Made by a program: the position numbers and the translations under genes. The notes beneath the pieces were generated by a model that made no database searches, was not told the DNA's origin, and was given only the letters and a program-made list of their open reading frames with translations. A stretch of 64,000 nucleotides of DNA from Onchidella celtica (taxonomy: Eukaryota; Mollusca; Gastropoda; Systellommatophora; Onchidiidae). Positions 19,564-27,878 of the stretch are shown here, in pieces. The stretch lies in contig OZ007570.1 in assembly GCA_963931925.1 (NCBI GenBank), positions 32,603,295 through 32,667,294 on the forward strand, given 5' to 3'. The first letter of the stretch is position 1. Each line of letters opens with the position of its first letter.

Positions 19564-21083
19564 TTTCTTTATCGACTTATTAGTTAATTAATGAATAAAA
19601 TAATAAAAACATACAACTTGCCTCTGCTTGTCCATTCATGTCCTTCACTTCACGAGGATCTGGAGTCAGCGAAACAATGCTTGTCATCGACAGTGATCAG
19701 AACTCAATGGCCGTTTCATCAGAAAGCGCGCGAAATAATAGTTGCTATTTCTAGGGCCTATAGTAAGCCCTAAAAATAGCGACTAAAAATGCCGCATTGC
19801 AGCAATGACAGTATATGCTCATCGTTTTCTTCATTAAATATGATATTTTATTGGGACCGGCAATGGTGTATTCTTTTCAAAACTACAGTATGTGAGCATG
19901 TACTGTATTTTTTATAATACGTATTTCGCAAGTTCTTTTAAAAAATACCGTATGTGAGCATGTACTGTATTTTTGATAATATGAGCTTCACATGATGTCT
20001 TTTTATTGATAACTTTTAAAAAATACCGTATGTGAGCATATACTGTATTTTTGATAATATGAGCTTCACATGCTGTATTTTTATTGATAACTGGTGCACA
20101 ATCTCAAAAACAGTATATATACAAATTCAGACACAGCTATGTCATTGTTAATGATAAAGGGAAGAAACTAAGAGCAAAAAAAATGAGTCATGTCTCGGTC
20201 CTTCACGTGGGTATAAAATGTCAATTTAGCCCCAAACAATATACTGTATTTTTGAAAATGACGGCAGAGTAATATTCATGCTCATTGGTAACAAAGACGG
20301 TTTCTTGTAATTTTATATAACAGATAAAAATAGATTTCAAGTTGGCATGCAGAATTATTTAGCTTGTGAGTGTCAAGATATTTGCTAGTGTCTCTGTTTG
20401 CCTGTACTCCATGGGTGAAAGTGACTTTTCCATTTGTGCGCCGGAGGTTGGTGGGCGCTTCTACTCTAGGGTTTCCTTCTGTCCTATCGTTCTGCTACAT
20501 TTTGTCCACGTCTTCCTTCTTCCTAGCACAATATGGCCGTTATCGTGTCAACGTGCTTTCTCTAAACTTAATCTCGAATTTCATTTGTACATTTCATCAG
20601 AGGCAACATGATGAACGCAAAGCCGTTTACGAGAGGAACACCTTGTGGTGGTTGTGAAGGAGATTGGAAGAAATTCTGTTTTGACGGTTTGTGCAGTAAG
20701 TAACTTGTAGTGTCGTGAGTACATGACATTGTACTTACGGTCGGGAATTGAACATGAGGATTTGATCATCAAGAAGTACTAAGTAGTGATATTTTTACAT
20801 AATTACCTAGTAAGCGATTTGTTGCCCACCAGAATAAGATGGGAAAGCCCCATGCTGTTGGTGGCCAAAGGAAACGTAACAGAGAATTTTCAGGTTATGT
20901 AACCCGGTAAAGCAGTCAATACAAAATAATTATGTCTTTCCGCTTCTTTCAGAAATTATACAGTACATGTATTTTGTCAATGTGCCACTTTGTAAAATCA
21001 TCCAAATTCCTGCCCAACCAAGCACCAACAAGTATACGTACTGGGCAAGAAATACACACCAGACGTGCCAAAGGAAAAAATAA
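6958..21083 (+). CDS. CAP-superfamily secreted protein gene, six exons
   Basis: Six exons join in frame: 6958-7131, 7737-7875, 14777-14877, 15510-15604, 20601-20695 and, less surely, 20953-21083. All introns are GT/AG and the phases 0, 1, 0, 2 and 1 agree. The product is about 247 residues: a signal peptide, the CAP fold, and a short Cys-containing tail. CAP landmarks are AHNHYRR, a DHSP segment with AGENLW, CGHFTQ followed by VVWSKSYKLGCG, and CNYAPAGN. The family comprises extracellular proteins such as venom-allergen-like, CRISP and PR-1 proteins; no specific ligand or activity can be assigned. Introns 2 and 4 hold large transposons without disturbing the exons. A minus-strand paralogue lies at 47261-50778. 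There is no complete CRISP-type ion-channel-regulatory domain. Confidence 0.85.
7615..7722 (+). repeat. dispersed repeat, copy 1
   Basis: This short repeat has the core CACAATATGGCCGTTATCGT followed by a GTCCACGTGCTTTCTCC block, and is preceded by a C/T-rich stretch. It recurs at 15025, 20480, 34300, 45015 (reverse), 47735 (reverse), 49300 and 50420 (reverse). The family is unknown. It abuts the exon 2 acceptor. Confidence 0.7.
7737..7875 (+). CDS. CAP gene exon 2
   Basis: The acceptor is TGTGTCCAG and the donor GAG/GTAATC. The exon encodes VWNDELEKFADIWVSRC, then DHSPQVERTD and AGENLWMGSPR. This gives the conserved CAP pattern W-L-A-W-C, HS and GENL. It ends in phase 1. Confidence 0.85.
8031..8240 (-). 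repeat. 3' LTR of Ty3/gypsy copy B
   Basis: Starts TGATATGGAT and ends TTACAACA. It is nearly identical to the right LTR at 13147-13356. The same length of 210 bp and the flanking GTAAT repeat fix the boundary. Confidence 0.93.
8241..8253 (-). other. polypurine tract of copy B
   Basis: Read on the minus strand the sequence GAGGGGGGAAGAA immediately precedes the 3' LTR. This is the expected position of the plus-strand primer site for reverse transcription. Confidence 0.75.
8435..9501 (+). mobile_element. solo LTR of the Gmr1-like family, nested in copy B
   Basis: The LTR begins TGTCACGAGCG and ends GGGATTTGTGACA. It aligns, in opposite orientation, along its length with the LTRs at 21620-22810 and 28832-30023. 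The 5-bp duplication ATAAG flanks it exactly (8430-8434 and 9502-9506). No internal sequence remains, so it is the product of LTR-LTR recombination. It split the 3' end of the pol frame of copy B. Confidence 0.94.
9433..9942 (-). pseudogene. chimeric frame: integrase C-terminus plus antisense solo LTR
   Basis: The first part, downstream of 9942, encodes the C-terminal integrase segment (RRNVRTSKYDPLVDEVELL and a Pro/Thr-rich tail). After 9502 the frame runs into the inserted LTR in antisense and gains about 22 residues before a stop. The chimera is a by-product of the insertion and has no supported function. Confidence 0.8.
13147..13356 (-). repeat. 5' LTR of Ty3/gypsy copy B
   Basis: Starts TGATACGGAT and ends CATAACA, 210 bp, followed by the GTAAT target-site duplication. 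The leader to the gag ATG is 19 bases. I could not match that leader to a standard tRNA primer-binding site. Confidence 0.93.
13362..14776. other. remainder of CAP intron 2, no gene
   Basis: I see no coding sequence. A degenerate GAGTTCCCGGCGGTGCTC block near 14061-14078 resembles the end of the insertion at 47972-48729. A short ATTATC repeat lies near 14331-14352. Confidence 0.5.
14777..14877 (+). CDS. CAP gene exon 3
   Basis: The acceptor is GTCTTTTAG and the donor CAG/GTAGGA. Joined to exon 2 it encodes EFNYTDLVRSWYDEIKNFD and then ECSGVCGHFTQ. The CGHFTQ box carries the His of the conserved CAP cavity. It ends in phase 0. Confidence 0.88.
15025..15103 (+). repeat. dispersed repeat, copy 2
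   Basis: Contains CACGATATGGTCGTTATAGT and GACGTGCTTTCTCC. It has its homologue at the matching position of the other arm (50420-50505), so it was present before the duplication. Confidence 0.7.
15510..15604 (+). CDS. CAP gene exon 4
   Basis: The acceptor is CTACCGTAG and the donor AGC/GTAAGT. It encodes VVWSKSYKLGCG, a GCPSG turn and FSCNYAP, the last two beta strands of the CAP fold. It ends in phase 2. Confidence 0.88.
15605..16171. other. 5' part of CAP intron 4, no gene
   Basis: No coding sequence is supported. Its last 120 bases (16055-16175) align with the reverse complement of about 48768-48890 and form the left flank of the transposon insertion site. Confidence 0.55.
16930..19016 (-). 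pseudogene. DUF7869-like (DNCxGQNKN) protein, candidate transposase, broken
   Basis: The frame begins at an ATG at 19014-19016 (MNSGDDFDD) and ends at TGA 16930-16932 after LATDYD. In order it shows an acidic/Lys-rich N-terminus, a short Cys block (CGNDCKRKLKCNEQ), RVEVCKIFFFGTLGYK, LRRYLPPEITVKQMHKHYI, a CEMC knuckle, LWLDNCSGQNKNW, PGHTFLSADACH and a C-terminal LLPLMPLNRHEFW. The DNC and GHTxxxxD boxes look like acidic catalytic positions of an RNase H-like fold; that is inference. Breaks: an in-frame TAA near 18869, a frame change near 18500, another between 18437 and 18380, a stop at 18000-18002 with a 27-base gap, a frame change near 17540 and another near 17165. It is the only protein-like content in the TIR element. 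Confidence 0.75.
19345..19440 (-). repeat. tRNA-like SINE head relic
   Basis: Read on the minus strand it contains GTTGCCGAACGGTTAAG, like a tRNA-Leu/Ser A-box region, and GTCGCGGGTTCTAGTC, like a B-box. The spacing suits a tRNA-derived promoter. No clear target duplication was found, and a true tRNA gene is unlikely because the acceptor stem does not pair convincingly. Confidence 0.4.
19528..19571 (+). repeat. CTTT microsatellite
   Basis: An uninterrupted (CTTT)n run, inside the TIR transposon. It may belong to the tail of a small inserted repeat. Confidence 0.85.
19870..20100. repeat. subterminal tandem repeats of the TIR transposon
   Basis: About three copies of a unit near 78 bp built around ACCGTATGTGAGCATGTACT, TGTATTTTTGATAATATGAG and CTTCACATG. 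Single related motifs (ATACAGTATTTTTATGATAA near 16410-16431, TACCGTAAATGCCACATACT near 16470) occur at the other end. Repeats of this kind at both ends are typical transposase-binding regions, which is inference here. Confidence 0.7.
20480..20563 (+). repeat. dispersed repeat, copy 3
   Basis: Contains AGCACAATATGGCCGTTATC and CAACGTGCTTTCTC. It lies 40 bases upstream of the exon 5 acceptor and has its counterpart at 47735-47835 in the inverted arm. Confidence 0.75.
20601..20695 (+). CDS. CAP gene exon 5
   Basis: The acceptor is ATTTCATCAG and the donor TGCA/GTAAGT. After completing the Ala codon it encodes GNMMNAKPF and TRGTPCGGCEGDWKKFC, ending FDGLC. This matches the C-terminal CAP consensus (NYxPxGN...GxPCxxC). 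It ends in phase 1. Confidence 0.85.
20953..21083 (+). CDS. CAP gene exon 6, tentative terminal exon
   Basis: Following the acceptor CTTCTTTCAG the phase-1 frame reads KIIQYMYFVNVPLCKI, continues for 42 residues and stops at TAA 21081-21083. The same acceptor and the start of the same frame (KIIQYMYLV, then CKI) are conserved in the minus-strand paralogue at 47261-47325, which supports it as a real exon. The two tails differ after the second Cys because of indels. Nothing in the family predicts this tail. Confidence 0.5.
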
Positions 21084-21614
21084 CACATGCGAATGATAAC
21101 ACAGGCAAAAACAAATACAAACAACAAAAAAACCCACCCAGTCCTTATTTTAAGACTTTAACTCATTAATTGCATTGTCACCACCTTGTTATCCCTAAGC
21201 TGTTTGTTCTGACGTCAAAAAAGAGCAGTAAAGTTGGACATTTGGACCTGTGGGGTGAATATGATAAAATTAGAATCACCTCCAAAAAGAGCTGGGCGGG
21301 GGGGGGGGGGGGGATGCGATGAAATTTCTGTCATTTCCTACACACACACGAAATAAAAATGGAATCGCCTATCGTTGCATGGAGAAGCACTGAAATTAGA
21401 GACAGAATGCCTCAGCCTCAACCCCAAAGTCTCAGTCTTTGCCGCTGAAAATTCATGTAATTAACTTTACCCTAATTCTGTTTTCAAATTCCCAACCAGG
21501 ACGCCTAATTACCTTCTCTGACTCATTTTCCAGTCACCAGACTTCGAAAAACCCAAAAATGAAAACTCAAAATAACACGTGTTTTTAATTGAACGTGCAG
21601 AGTTCTTGCAGAGT
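21084..21614. other. 3' flank of the CAP gene, no gene
   Basis: No coding sequence. A poly-G tract at about 21298-21314 occurs at the same place in the other arm (46970-46985, as C). The segment aligns with the reverse complement of about 46700-47170. Confidence 0.6.
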
Positions 21615-21619
21615 TAGTG

Positions 21620-22810
21620 TGTCACAAATCCCAGACTGGGAGATGTAATAGTTTATGACAGGACAACAATCACGAACAAACAAGTTTAACACTTAACAAA
21701 ACAACCCATCAGACTCACACATTTATTAAACATAATTATACAGATAATAGCGCAATTACATACATTATATTATGGCAATTAACTGCCGTACAACGGCCTT
21801 ATTCTCACACACACTCTCCCTCGGATCCACAATCCCGTAGTTACTCCTAAAGGCACTTCGGCCTCAGCCTCTCCCCTCAGGGTCTTAATAGCACATTAAT
21901 AATTCACTGGCACCGCAGTCTCTCAATATCACCTTCCTATTGTCATACACCTTAGCACTCCCCTAGCACCTCAGCAGGGCAATAACACATTATCATTTCA
22001 ATAGACATTATCATTTCAATAGTACATTATTAGTTCACTAGCCCCTCAACATGGCAATAGTGCATTATCACATTCACGCTCATATCTACGTCCCTGTCCG
22101 TGGCTGACTGCCACGACTCTATGTGCCTCTACTGTCCTGCACTGACAGCCTCACTTCTGGCCTATGTGTGGCCTCCGGCCCTATGCTGGCCTATCCCCTG
22201 TGCTCATCGAGGTGGCTCTGCGGCCCGTCCTCGACACCTACAAGAATAACATTACATTGGTATAATACCCTACCATTTCTATTCACTCCACCTCTCCTTA
22301 CAACCCACGAAGCGTACACACACTAGTTCACCTTTCACTCACCACACATCTTACGGTAACACACCTCCATCGGAGTACACACTACTCACTCGCGCTACAA
22401 ATCCATGAACTCACTTTCATCTATCGCTCATGGCGCACATTGCTATATCCAATACCAAGGACTTCCACATTCCTCACATATACTTATTTACATCATGGTA
22501 ATAGACGAATATAATATAATACATCAATCATAATAATCAATCAACGTTCTACGTACCAGTCATCACTGGAAAGACTCTCTCACTAGTCTTCCCGACTGCT
22601 CCCCTTATGTCCGCCCGATGGGCTCTTATTCACAGGTCCGTTCCGTAGGACCTTCTAACTTGCAGTGATAGTAATACAGCGCTTTCGCCTCATTCAGACC
22701 CCCCCACTACTCACAACAGCACGCTTAACTTACTTGTCTACCGTGAGCCCTTCTTACTCTACACCCGCTCTGTAGCAATCCCCTTAATTGCACTCACTCC
22801 ACTCGTGACA
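21620..22810 (-). repeat. 3' LTR of the Gmr1-like element
   Basis: Plus-strand sequence TGTCACAAATCCC...CACTCGTGACA with inverted ends TGTCACRA/TYGTGACA. Compared with the other LTR I see one indel (GTGGCTGACT against GTGGCCTGAC) and three substitutions. Confidence 0.96.
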
Positions 22811-22831
22811 TCATCCCCCACCCCAAAAAAA
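22811..22831 (-). other. polypurine tract of the Gmr1-like element
   Basis: On the minus strand a run of T, then GGGGTGGGGGATGA, directly precedes the 3' LTR. The purine block sits where plus-strand synthesis starts. Confidence 0.75.
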
Positions 22832-23165
22832 TTAATGCAATTAATTTCAAATCGCATCAAGATGACTGTCAACGAGTGAGCGTGAGCAATACCTACACTA
22901 AAAAAAAAACCTAGCAGTTCCCCTAGTATATAAAATACCGAAATCAGGGGAAAATATGGGGATCAATATGGCCTGCAATATGCATATATGTGTCACATCA
23001 TGAATAGCTAACTAACCACAATACTTAATACAGAGTCAAAAACCAATCAACCTATCAACCATTCCTCATATCATATTTATAATGTCAATATTTTAAAGTC
23101 GACTCATTCACACAGATCCTGTCAATGTTCCTGTCCTCCGATGTATAAGCTCCTGAAATCTTCCC

Positions 23166-25793
23166 CTAGGCTCGACTAAGGTAGTCGGCGATATGATTGC
23201 TGGTTCCTGGAATTGGTTGAATAGCGAAGGTATACGGCTGCAAAGCCAATGCCCATCTAGACAAGCGTGGGCTGGACGAACGATTCTTCGACAAAAATGT
23301 CAGTGGCTTGTGGTCTGTCTGGATACAAAATTCTCGTCCCATGAGATAACGTCCTAATTTCTGGACGGACCACACAATGGCAAGACACTCACGCTCTATC
23401 ACAGAATACTTTCTTTCTCTCTGCAATAACTTCCTACTGACATAACATACAGGATGGAGACATTCGTTCTTCTCCTGTAGAAGACAAGCGCCGACACCAG
23501 AGTCCGACGCATCTGTTCTGAGGATAAAATTAGATCGAAAATCGGGTAATATCAGAATGGGTGACGATGATAATGCTGTCACCAAATTATCAAATGATGT
23601 CTGACATTCAGACGTCCACTGGACCTTATCGGGTTGTCCCTTCTTAGTAAGGTCAGTAAGAGAAGATGACAAGGAGGAAAAATTTGGAATGAACTTTCTG
23701 TAATAATTTAAAATTCCCACTAAGCTTCTGACTTGTTTCTTTGTTTTAGGGATTTGCAACCCTACTAACTTGCCAATTTTTGTTACTTCAGGTCTCTGAA
23801 CACCTCTACCCACAATGTGTCCTAAGAATATTATCTCTGGACATGCCAAATCCATCTTTGCGGGTTTAGCAGTTAACCCGAAATGACGCAATCGTTGAAA
23901 AATTACTGTTAGTGTCTGAATATGATCAGACCATGTCGACGTATGGCATGCTATATCGTCAAAGAATGACACGACATTAGGTATGTCCTTCAACACTAAT
24001 CTCATTAATCGTGCAAACGTCGCTGGCGCGTTTACCAACCCAAATGGCATGACCTTAAATTGGAATAATCCAATGGGCGTTTGGAACGCCGTGTATTGTT
24101 TAGACTCCTCAGTAAGCGGGATTTCCCAATAACCTTTCGTTAAATCTATCTTGGAAAACCACGTGGACCCGGCCAATGAAGCTATTAATTCCTCCTGAAA
24201 CGGAATAGGCTCCCTATCGCCTACCGTAATAGTGTTCAATCTTCGAAAATCAATACAGAACCGCACCGATCCATCAAGTTTTTTCACGAGGACGATGGGT
24301 GATGAATACGGCGATGTTGATGGTTCTATCACATCTAACTTCAACATTGACTCAACTTCCTTTATGACTCTATCTCTCGAAGAAAAAGGCAACGGATACG
24401 GTCTAAGAAATACTGGCTTATCCGAAGTCAACTTTATTTGGTGCTGGATCACCGTAGTGCGACCCGGAAAATCCGTAACAACATCCGGGAATGACGCTAA
24501 CAGGGTCTCAAGTTCCCTACTCCTTGAACTCGTAAGGTCAGGGTTAATTTTTACGTCCCTGTAACCTTGTGTCGGAGTTAACTCCGGCAATTGAATTTGT
24601 AACTCTTCCTGCGCCTCGGTGTCGCTTACGTCACAGTCCAACTGGTCTACGACCCCCGTACAAGCAGTAGAGAAGACATTCTCCTCTGGTCTTGTCTGTG
24701 CACACAGATACTGTGGTCTCTCATAAAATCTCTGTAGCATATTAACATGGAAAACCTTACTCGTTCCATCAATGTGGATAGCGTAATCTACCTTTGAAAC
24801 AACTCGCTCAATAACATAAGGGCCTTTCCATGTCATCAATAACTTATTATGGTCCGTAGGTAACAACAACAGAACCTTGTCTCCTGGCTTAAAAATTCTC
24901 AGTTTGGAACCTCTATCTTTATAGTCTTTTGCTCTTTTCGAAGCGATACCAGAAGCTTCTTCTGCTATAGTGCGCGCTGAAGATAATCTTTCTCTTAAAT
25001 CAACAAGGTACTGAAACACCGAAATCTGCTCATCGTCTCCCGATGATGGCGACGTCATCATGTCCCGAAGAACATCAGTTGGGCCCCTAGGACTTCGACC
25101 ATACATCATTTCGAACGGCGAGAATCCCGTTGACTCCTGCCGTACCTCTCTGTACGCGAATAACACTGCAGGGATATATCTATCCCAATCTTTAGGGCGA
25201 TCAGCAGCTACCTTACGCAGCATCGACTTTAACGTCGAGTTCAATCTCTCGCACATGCCATTAGCCTGCGGATGATAAGGGGTGGTAGTGATGGGTTGTA
25301 TGCTGAATAAGCGGAACAATTCCTTCATCATCTGCGACGTAAATTGCGCGCCCCTATCAGACAGAATTTGCTCTGGTATTCCTACCCTAGCGAAAATTGC
25401 AAACAACGCTTCCGCGACTGCCTCAGACGTTATGGTCCGCAGAGGAACCGCCTCTGGCCACCTCGTAGCATTACATATGACCGTTAAGAAAAATCGATTC
25501 CCCCTATCGGTCGCTGGGTGAATGGGGCCAACAAGGTCTATCGAGACCTTTTTAAACGGTTCCGAGACCGTGGGGATCTTCTGAAGAGGAGCCTGGGGTG
25601 TACGACCCTTATGCGTCGTCTTTTGGCACGCACTGCACGTCTTACAATAGACTTGCACATCTCTGTGGATCGATGGCCAGTAAAAATTTTTAAGAACCCT
25701 TTCTTTGGTTCTAGCTATCCCCATATGACCCGCTAATGGGACATCATGTGCCAAATGCAATACTGTTGCGATCAGCAACGCTGGCACAACGAC
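23166..25793 (-). CDS. integrase-reverse transcriptase-RNase H polyprotein (Gmr1-like pol)
   Basis: The frame is open for 875 codons after the gag stop, with no ATG required at its start. Counting from the GTG at 25787, the HHCC zinc finger is at about 11-54, and the integrase core has D84, D144 and E180 with 35 residues between the last two. A GPY/F-type module lies near 300-345. Reverse transcriptase follows at about 455-640, with KIDLTKGYW, PFGLVNAPATF and FFDD at 608-611. RNase H begins near 735 (RTDASDSGVG) and ends with HIADYLSRA. The whole stretch has no lesion, so the element may be only one change away from coding-intact. It is in the same frame as gag-protease and separated from it by one TAG. 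Confidence 0.93.
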   Translation of the reverse strand, partial: VVVPALLIATVLHLAHDVPLAGHMGIARTKERVLKNFYWPSIHRDVQVYCKTCSACQKTTHKGRTPQAPLQKIPTVSEPFKKVSIDLVGPIHPATDRGNRFFLTVICNATRWPEAVPLRTITSEAVAEALFAIFARVGIPEQILSDRGAQFTSQMMKELFRLFSIQPITTTPYHPQANGMCERLNSTLKSMLRKVAADRPKDWDRYIPAVLFAYREVRQESTGFSPFEMMYGRSPRGPTDVLRDMMTSPSSGDDEQISVFQYLVDLRERLSSARTIAEEASGIASKRAKDYKDRGSKLRIFKPGDKVLLLLPTDHNKLLMTWKGPYVIERVVSKVDYAIHIDGTSKVFHVNMLQRFYERPQYLCAQTRPEENVFSTACTGVVDQLDCDVSDTEAQEELQIQLPELTPTQGYRDVKINPDLTSSRSRELETLLASFPDVVTDFPGRTTVIQHQIKLTSDKPVFLRPYPLPFSSRDRVIKEVESMLKLDVIEPSTSPYSSPIVLVKKLDGSVRFCIDFRRLNTITVGDREPIPFQEELIASLAGSTWFSKIDLTKGYWEIPLTEESKQYTAFQTPIGLFQFKVMPFGLVNAPATFARLMRLVLKDIPNVVSFFDDIACHTSTWSDHIQTLTVIFQRLRHFGLTAKPAKMDLACPEIIFLGHIVGRGVQRPEVTKIGKLVGLQIPKTKKQVRSLVGILNYYRKFIPNFSSLSSSLTDLTKKGQPDKVQWTSECQTSFDNLVTALSSSPILILPDFRSNFILRTDASDSGVGACLLQEKNECLHPVCYVSRKLLQRERKYSVIERECLAIVWSVQKLGRYLMGREFCIQTDHKPLTFLSKNRSSSPRLSRWALALQPYTFAIQPIPGTSNHIADYLSRA

Positions 25794-27878
25794 CTACTTT
25801 AAAATGGAGGACACCGTTACATACTTACGGAACAGAATGCCCGCCTGAACAACAAAGGAGGACGACCCGTTCTTATATCTCCTCGTTTTCTCGGTTCGCG
25901 CTTCCCCAAAACATGGGTTTAATGATGGGTCCTCCCTTTGTAATCTCGCCAAGCGCTCTGGCGTGATATCTAGTTTGACCGCTGGCGTAGCCAAAGGTCT
26001 AATCTTATCTTTATCAGCTACCCGTCGACGTGTTTCGACCGCGGCGCAAAAGTCAATACCTTTTGATTGCGACCATGCTTGCACGTTCTCATCGGAAGGG
26101 GAAACTACCCGTGATACATTCCCAATGATGAGCTGGGCGCCTGGAAAACAACCAACGACTGCTTCGACTTCCCCGCTAAGGAAAGGTGTATCTATCACTA
26201 TTCTTGCCATGGGTAATTTCTCAATGGCCCCCGAAAATTGGATGCACGGTACAGTCTCACCTGTAAGCTGTGAATCCCGAATGCAGTCTCTATGCACTCC
26301 CACAACGGTAGATCCTGTATCTCGTAAAACCGAGACCGGTTCGTCCCCAACAAACCCCGGATAAACCCTAAGACCACCTCCTGTATGACATGAATTTATA
26401 ACGGGGATCTTTCTCCCACAAGGTAAAACACCGGAAGATAATAACTTCTCACAACTGGGACACTTAGAATACTGTCCGCCTCCGTTGTCCGATGTAACAC
26501 ACGCAGCCGCATGATGAAATTTATTTGGGGAACATGGACTGGAGCTAATGTCCACGTTCGCCGCTATCCTACCTGCAGGGCAGTTCACGCTGATGTGATC
26601 TGCTCTACCGCAGTTCCAACACTTCGCGGCCCTACACTCGCGCGAAAAGTGACCCACGCGTCCGCAAGTCCAACACTCCGCTCCCTGTGCTGCTATAGGC
26701 CTGGGTCCCCGTGACCCATCGCGACCGGAACTAGAGTCCCTATGCCGTCGGTCATCGGCAAAGGTCACAAATCGCCCCCGGCCATTACCGCGACCTAGCC
26801 CTCCTGCTCGGTCAAACTTACCGGATCCATATGCCGGTGATTGGTGATAGCCCCTACGCTGCCCCTGGGCTTGCCCACTATAGGCACCACGCTGACGCGA
26901 CCTGTCCCTAAGTCCTGCCGGCGACCCTTCGACAACGGCGACGTACCCAGCATCTTGGACGTACGCCCTGGCGACTGGTTTGGACGGATGTGCCGTACGG
27001 TATGCTTCCGCCAACTTAGACGCCTCCTGCACCGTCGCGGGTTCGTTTTCTTTCAGGAAAGCCACCAGATCTTTGTGGCACGACGCGTACAGCTGGTCAC
27101 GGATCATTAAGTCTTTCAGTTTAGCAAAATCCGCGCCCACATGCGCCAAGTCTACCCAGTTCGCGAAATAGTCCGTTAGTCTCGCGACGAAGGCAGCAAA
27201 GTCCTCCCTGGTATCTGCACGTGCCCGCCTAAACTGCTCCCGGAAATATTCCTCGGTACGCGCAAATCGGCGAAGCAGCAAAGCCTTCAGCTTATCGTAA
27301 TATTGCACGTCTTCGCGCTGTAGCTCTTTAAAGTAGGTTAACGCTCGCCCCTGCAATAGAGACGCCAGGTACGTGGCCCATAATTCCTTATTTTCCCCCC
27401 ATTGCAATTGTGCGTTCAGTTCGAACCTGTAAAGGAAGGCGTCTATGTCGTCCTTCCGGTCGTCGAACGTAGGGAGCTTAATCCTAACGCCACCTTTATT
27501 GTGTACCTGCCGCTCAACTGTTTCCGTTGGCGTATTCTTTTTGATTTCCAACTCCGCGATTCTTATTCGCGCCTCTCTCTCATGCTGCTTATCTTCTAAC
27601 TCCTTTAACTTAAACTCCCTTTCCTGCTCCTGAGCCTCTAACTCCTTTAACTTAAACTCCCTTTCCTGTTCCTGAGTCTTAGCCTCTCTTTCTTGTTGCT
27701 GAGCCTTAGCCTCTCTTTCCTCTTCTCTCTGTCGCTCTTGAGCCTCTTTTTCTCGCTCTCTATCCTTAGCACGCTCATCGCGCAAATCTGCCTGCTGTTC
27801 TTTAATCCAGCCGCGTAACTCTTCTCCCTCCAGGCCAAGTTCCTTACCCAACTTCATTAGTTGTTGGAGTTCCGCCAT
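25794..27878 (-). CDS. Gag-protease of the Gmr1-like element
   Basis: The protein has 694 residues from the ATG at 27878. Residues about 25-115 are a Glu/Arg/Gln-rich coiled coil with repeated QEREFKLKELE. Residues 130-300 are the capsid; 215-300 resemble the SCAN domain, which is known to derive from Gmr1-like capsids. An Arg/Gly-rich region follows (320-395). Two zinc knuckles are at 402-433 (CWTCGRVGHFSREC, CWNCGRADHISVNC). The protease motif is LRDTGSTVVG at 518-527. The last about 70 residues already belong to the region before the integrase zinc finger. A TAG at 25794-25796 ends it, in frame with pol, so it is either a read-through site or a recent nonsense mutation. Confidence 0.93.
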   Translation of the reverse strand: MAELQQLMKLGKELGLEGEELRGWIKEQQADLRDERAKDREREKEAQERQREEEREAKAQQQEREAKTQEQEREFKLKELEAQEQEREFKLKELEDKQHEREARIRIAELEIKKNTPTETVERQVHNKGGVRIKLPTFDDRKDDIDAFLYRFELNAQLQWGENKELWATYLASLLQGRALTYFKELQREDVQYYDKLKALLLRRFARTEEYFREQFRRARADTREDFAAFVARLTDYFANWVDLAHVGADFAKLKDLMIRDQLYASCHKDLVAFLKENEPATVQEASKLAEAYRTAHPSKPVARAYVQDAGYVAVVEGSPAGLRDRSRQRGAYSGQAQGQRRGYHQSPAYGSGKFDRAGGLGRGNGRGRFVTFADDRRHRDSSSGRDGSRGPRPIAAQGAECWTCGRVGHFSRECRAAKCWNCGRADHISVNCPAGRIAANVDISSSPCSPNKFHHAAACVTSDNGGGQYSKCPSCEKLLSSGVLPCGRKIPVINSCHTGGGLRVYPGFVGDEPVSVLRDTGSTVVGVHRDCIRDSQLTGETVPCIQFSGAIEKLPMARIVIDTPFLSGEVEAVVGCFPGAQLIIGNVSRVVSPSDENVQAWSQSKGIDFCAAVETRRRVADKDKIRPLATPAVKLDITPERLARLQREDPSLNPCFGEARTEKTRRYKNGSSSFVVQAGILFRKYVTVSSILK

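Larger units (their letters stand above)
16176..20267 (-). mobile_element. unclassified TIR DNA transposon with DNCxGQNKN-type gene
   Basis: The left end reads CTGCCGTCATTTTTAAAA and the reverse complement of the right end CTGCCGTCATTTTCAAAA. About 23 of the first 25 bases match. The flanks are a perfect 4-bp duplication AGTA (16172-16175 and 20268-20271). The inverted paralogous arm carries the unoccupied site near 48761-48775, which confirms both ends and the length of 4092 bp. Inside lie a minus-strand pseudogene (16930-19016) and tandem subterminal repeats (about 19870-20100). TSDs of 4 bp occur in several superfamilies (for example Sola, Chapaev, Academ), but the coding content does not fit those I know. 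Confidence 0.88.

Noticed and set aside
22123..22326. Open frame inside the LTR, repeated at 29336-29539
   Set aside because: It is LTR sequence; both copies are the same only because the LTRs are identical.
27402..27838. Small plus- and minus-strand frames over the gag coiled coil
   Set aside because: They are shadows of the Glu/Arg/Gln-rich gag segment.
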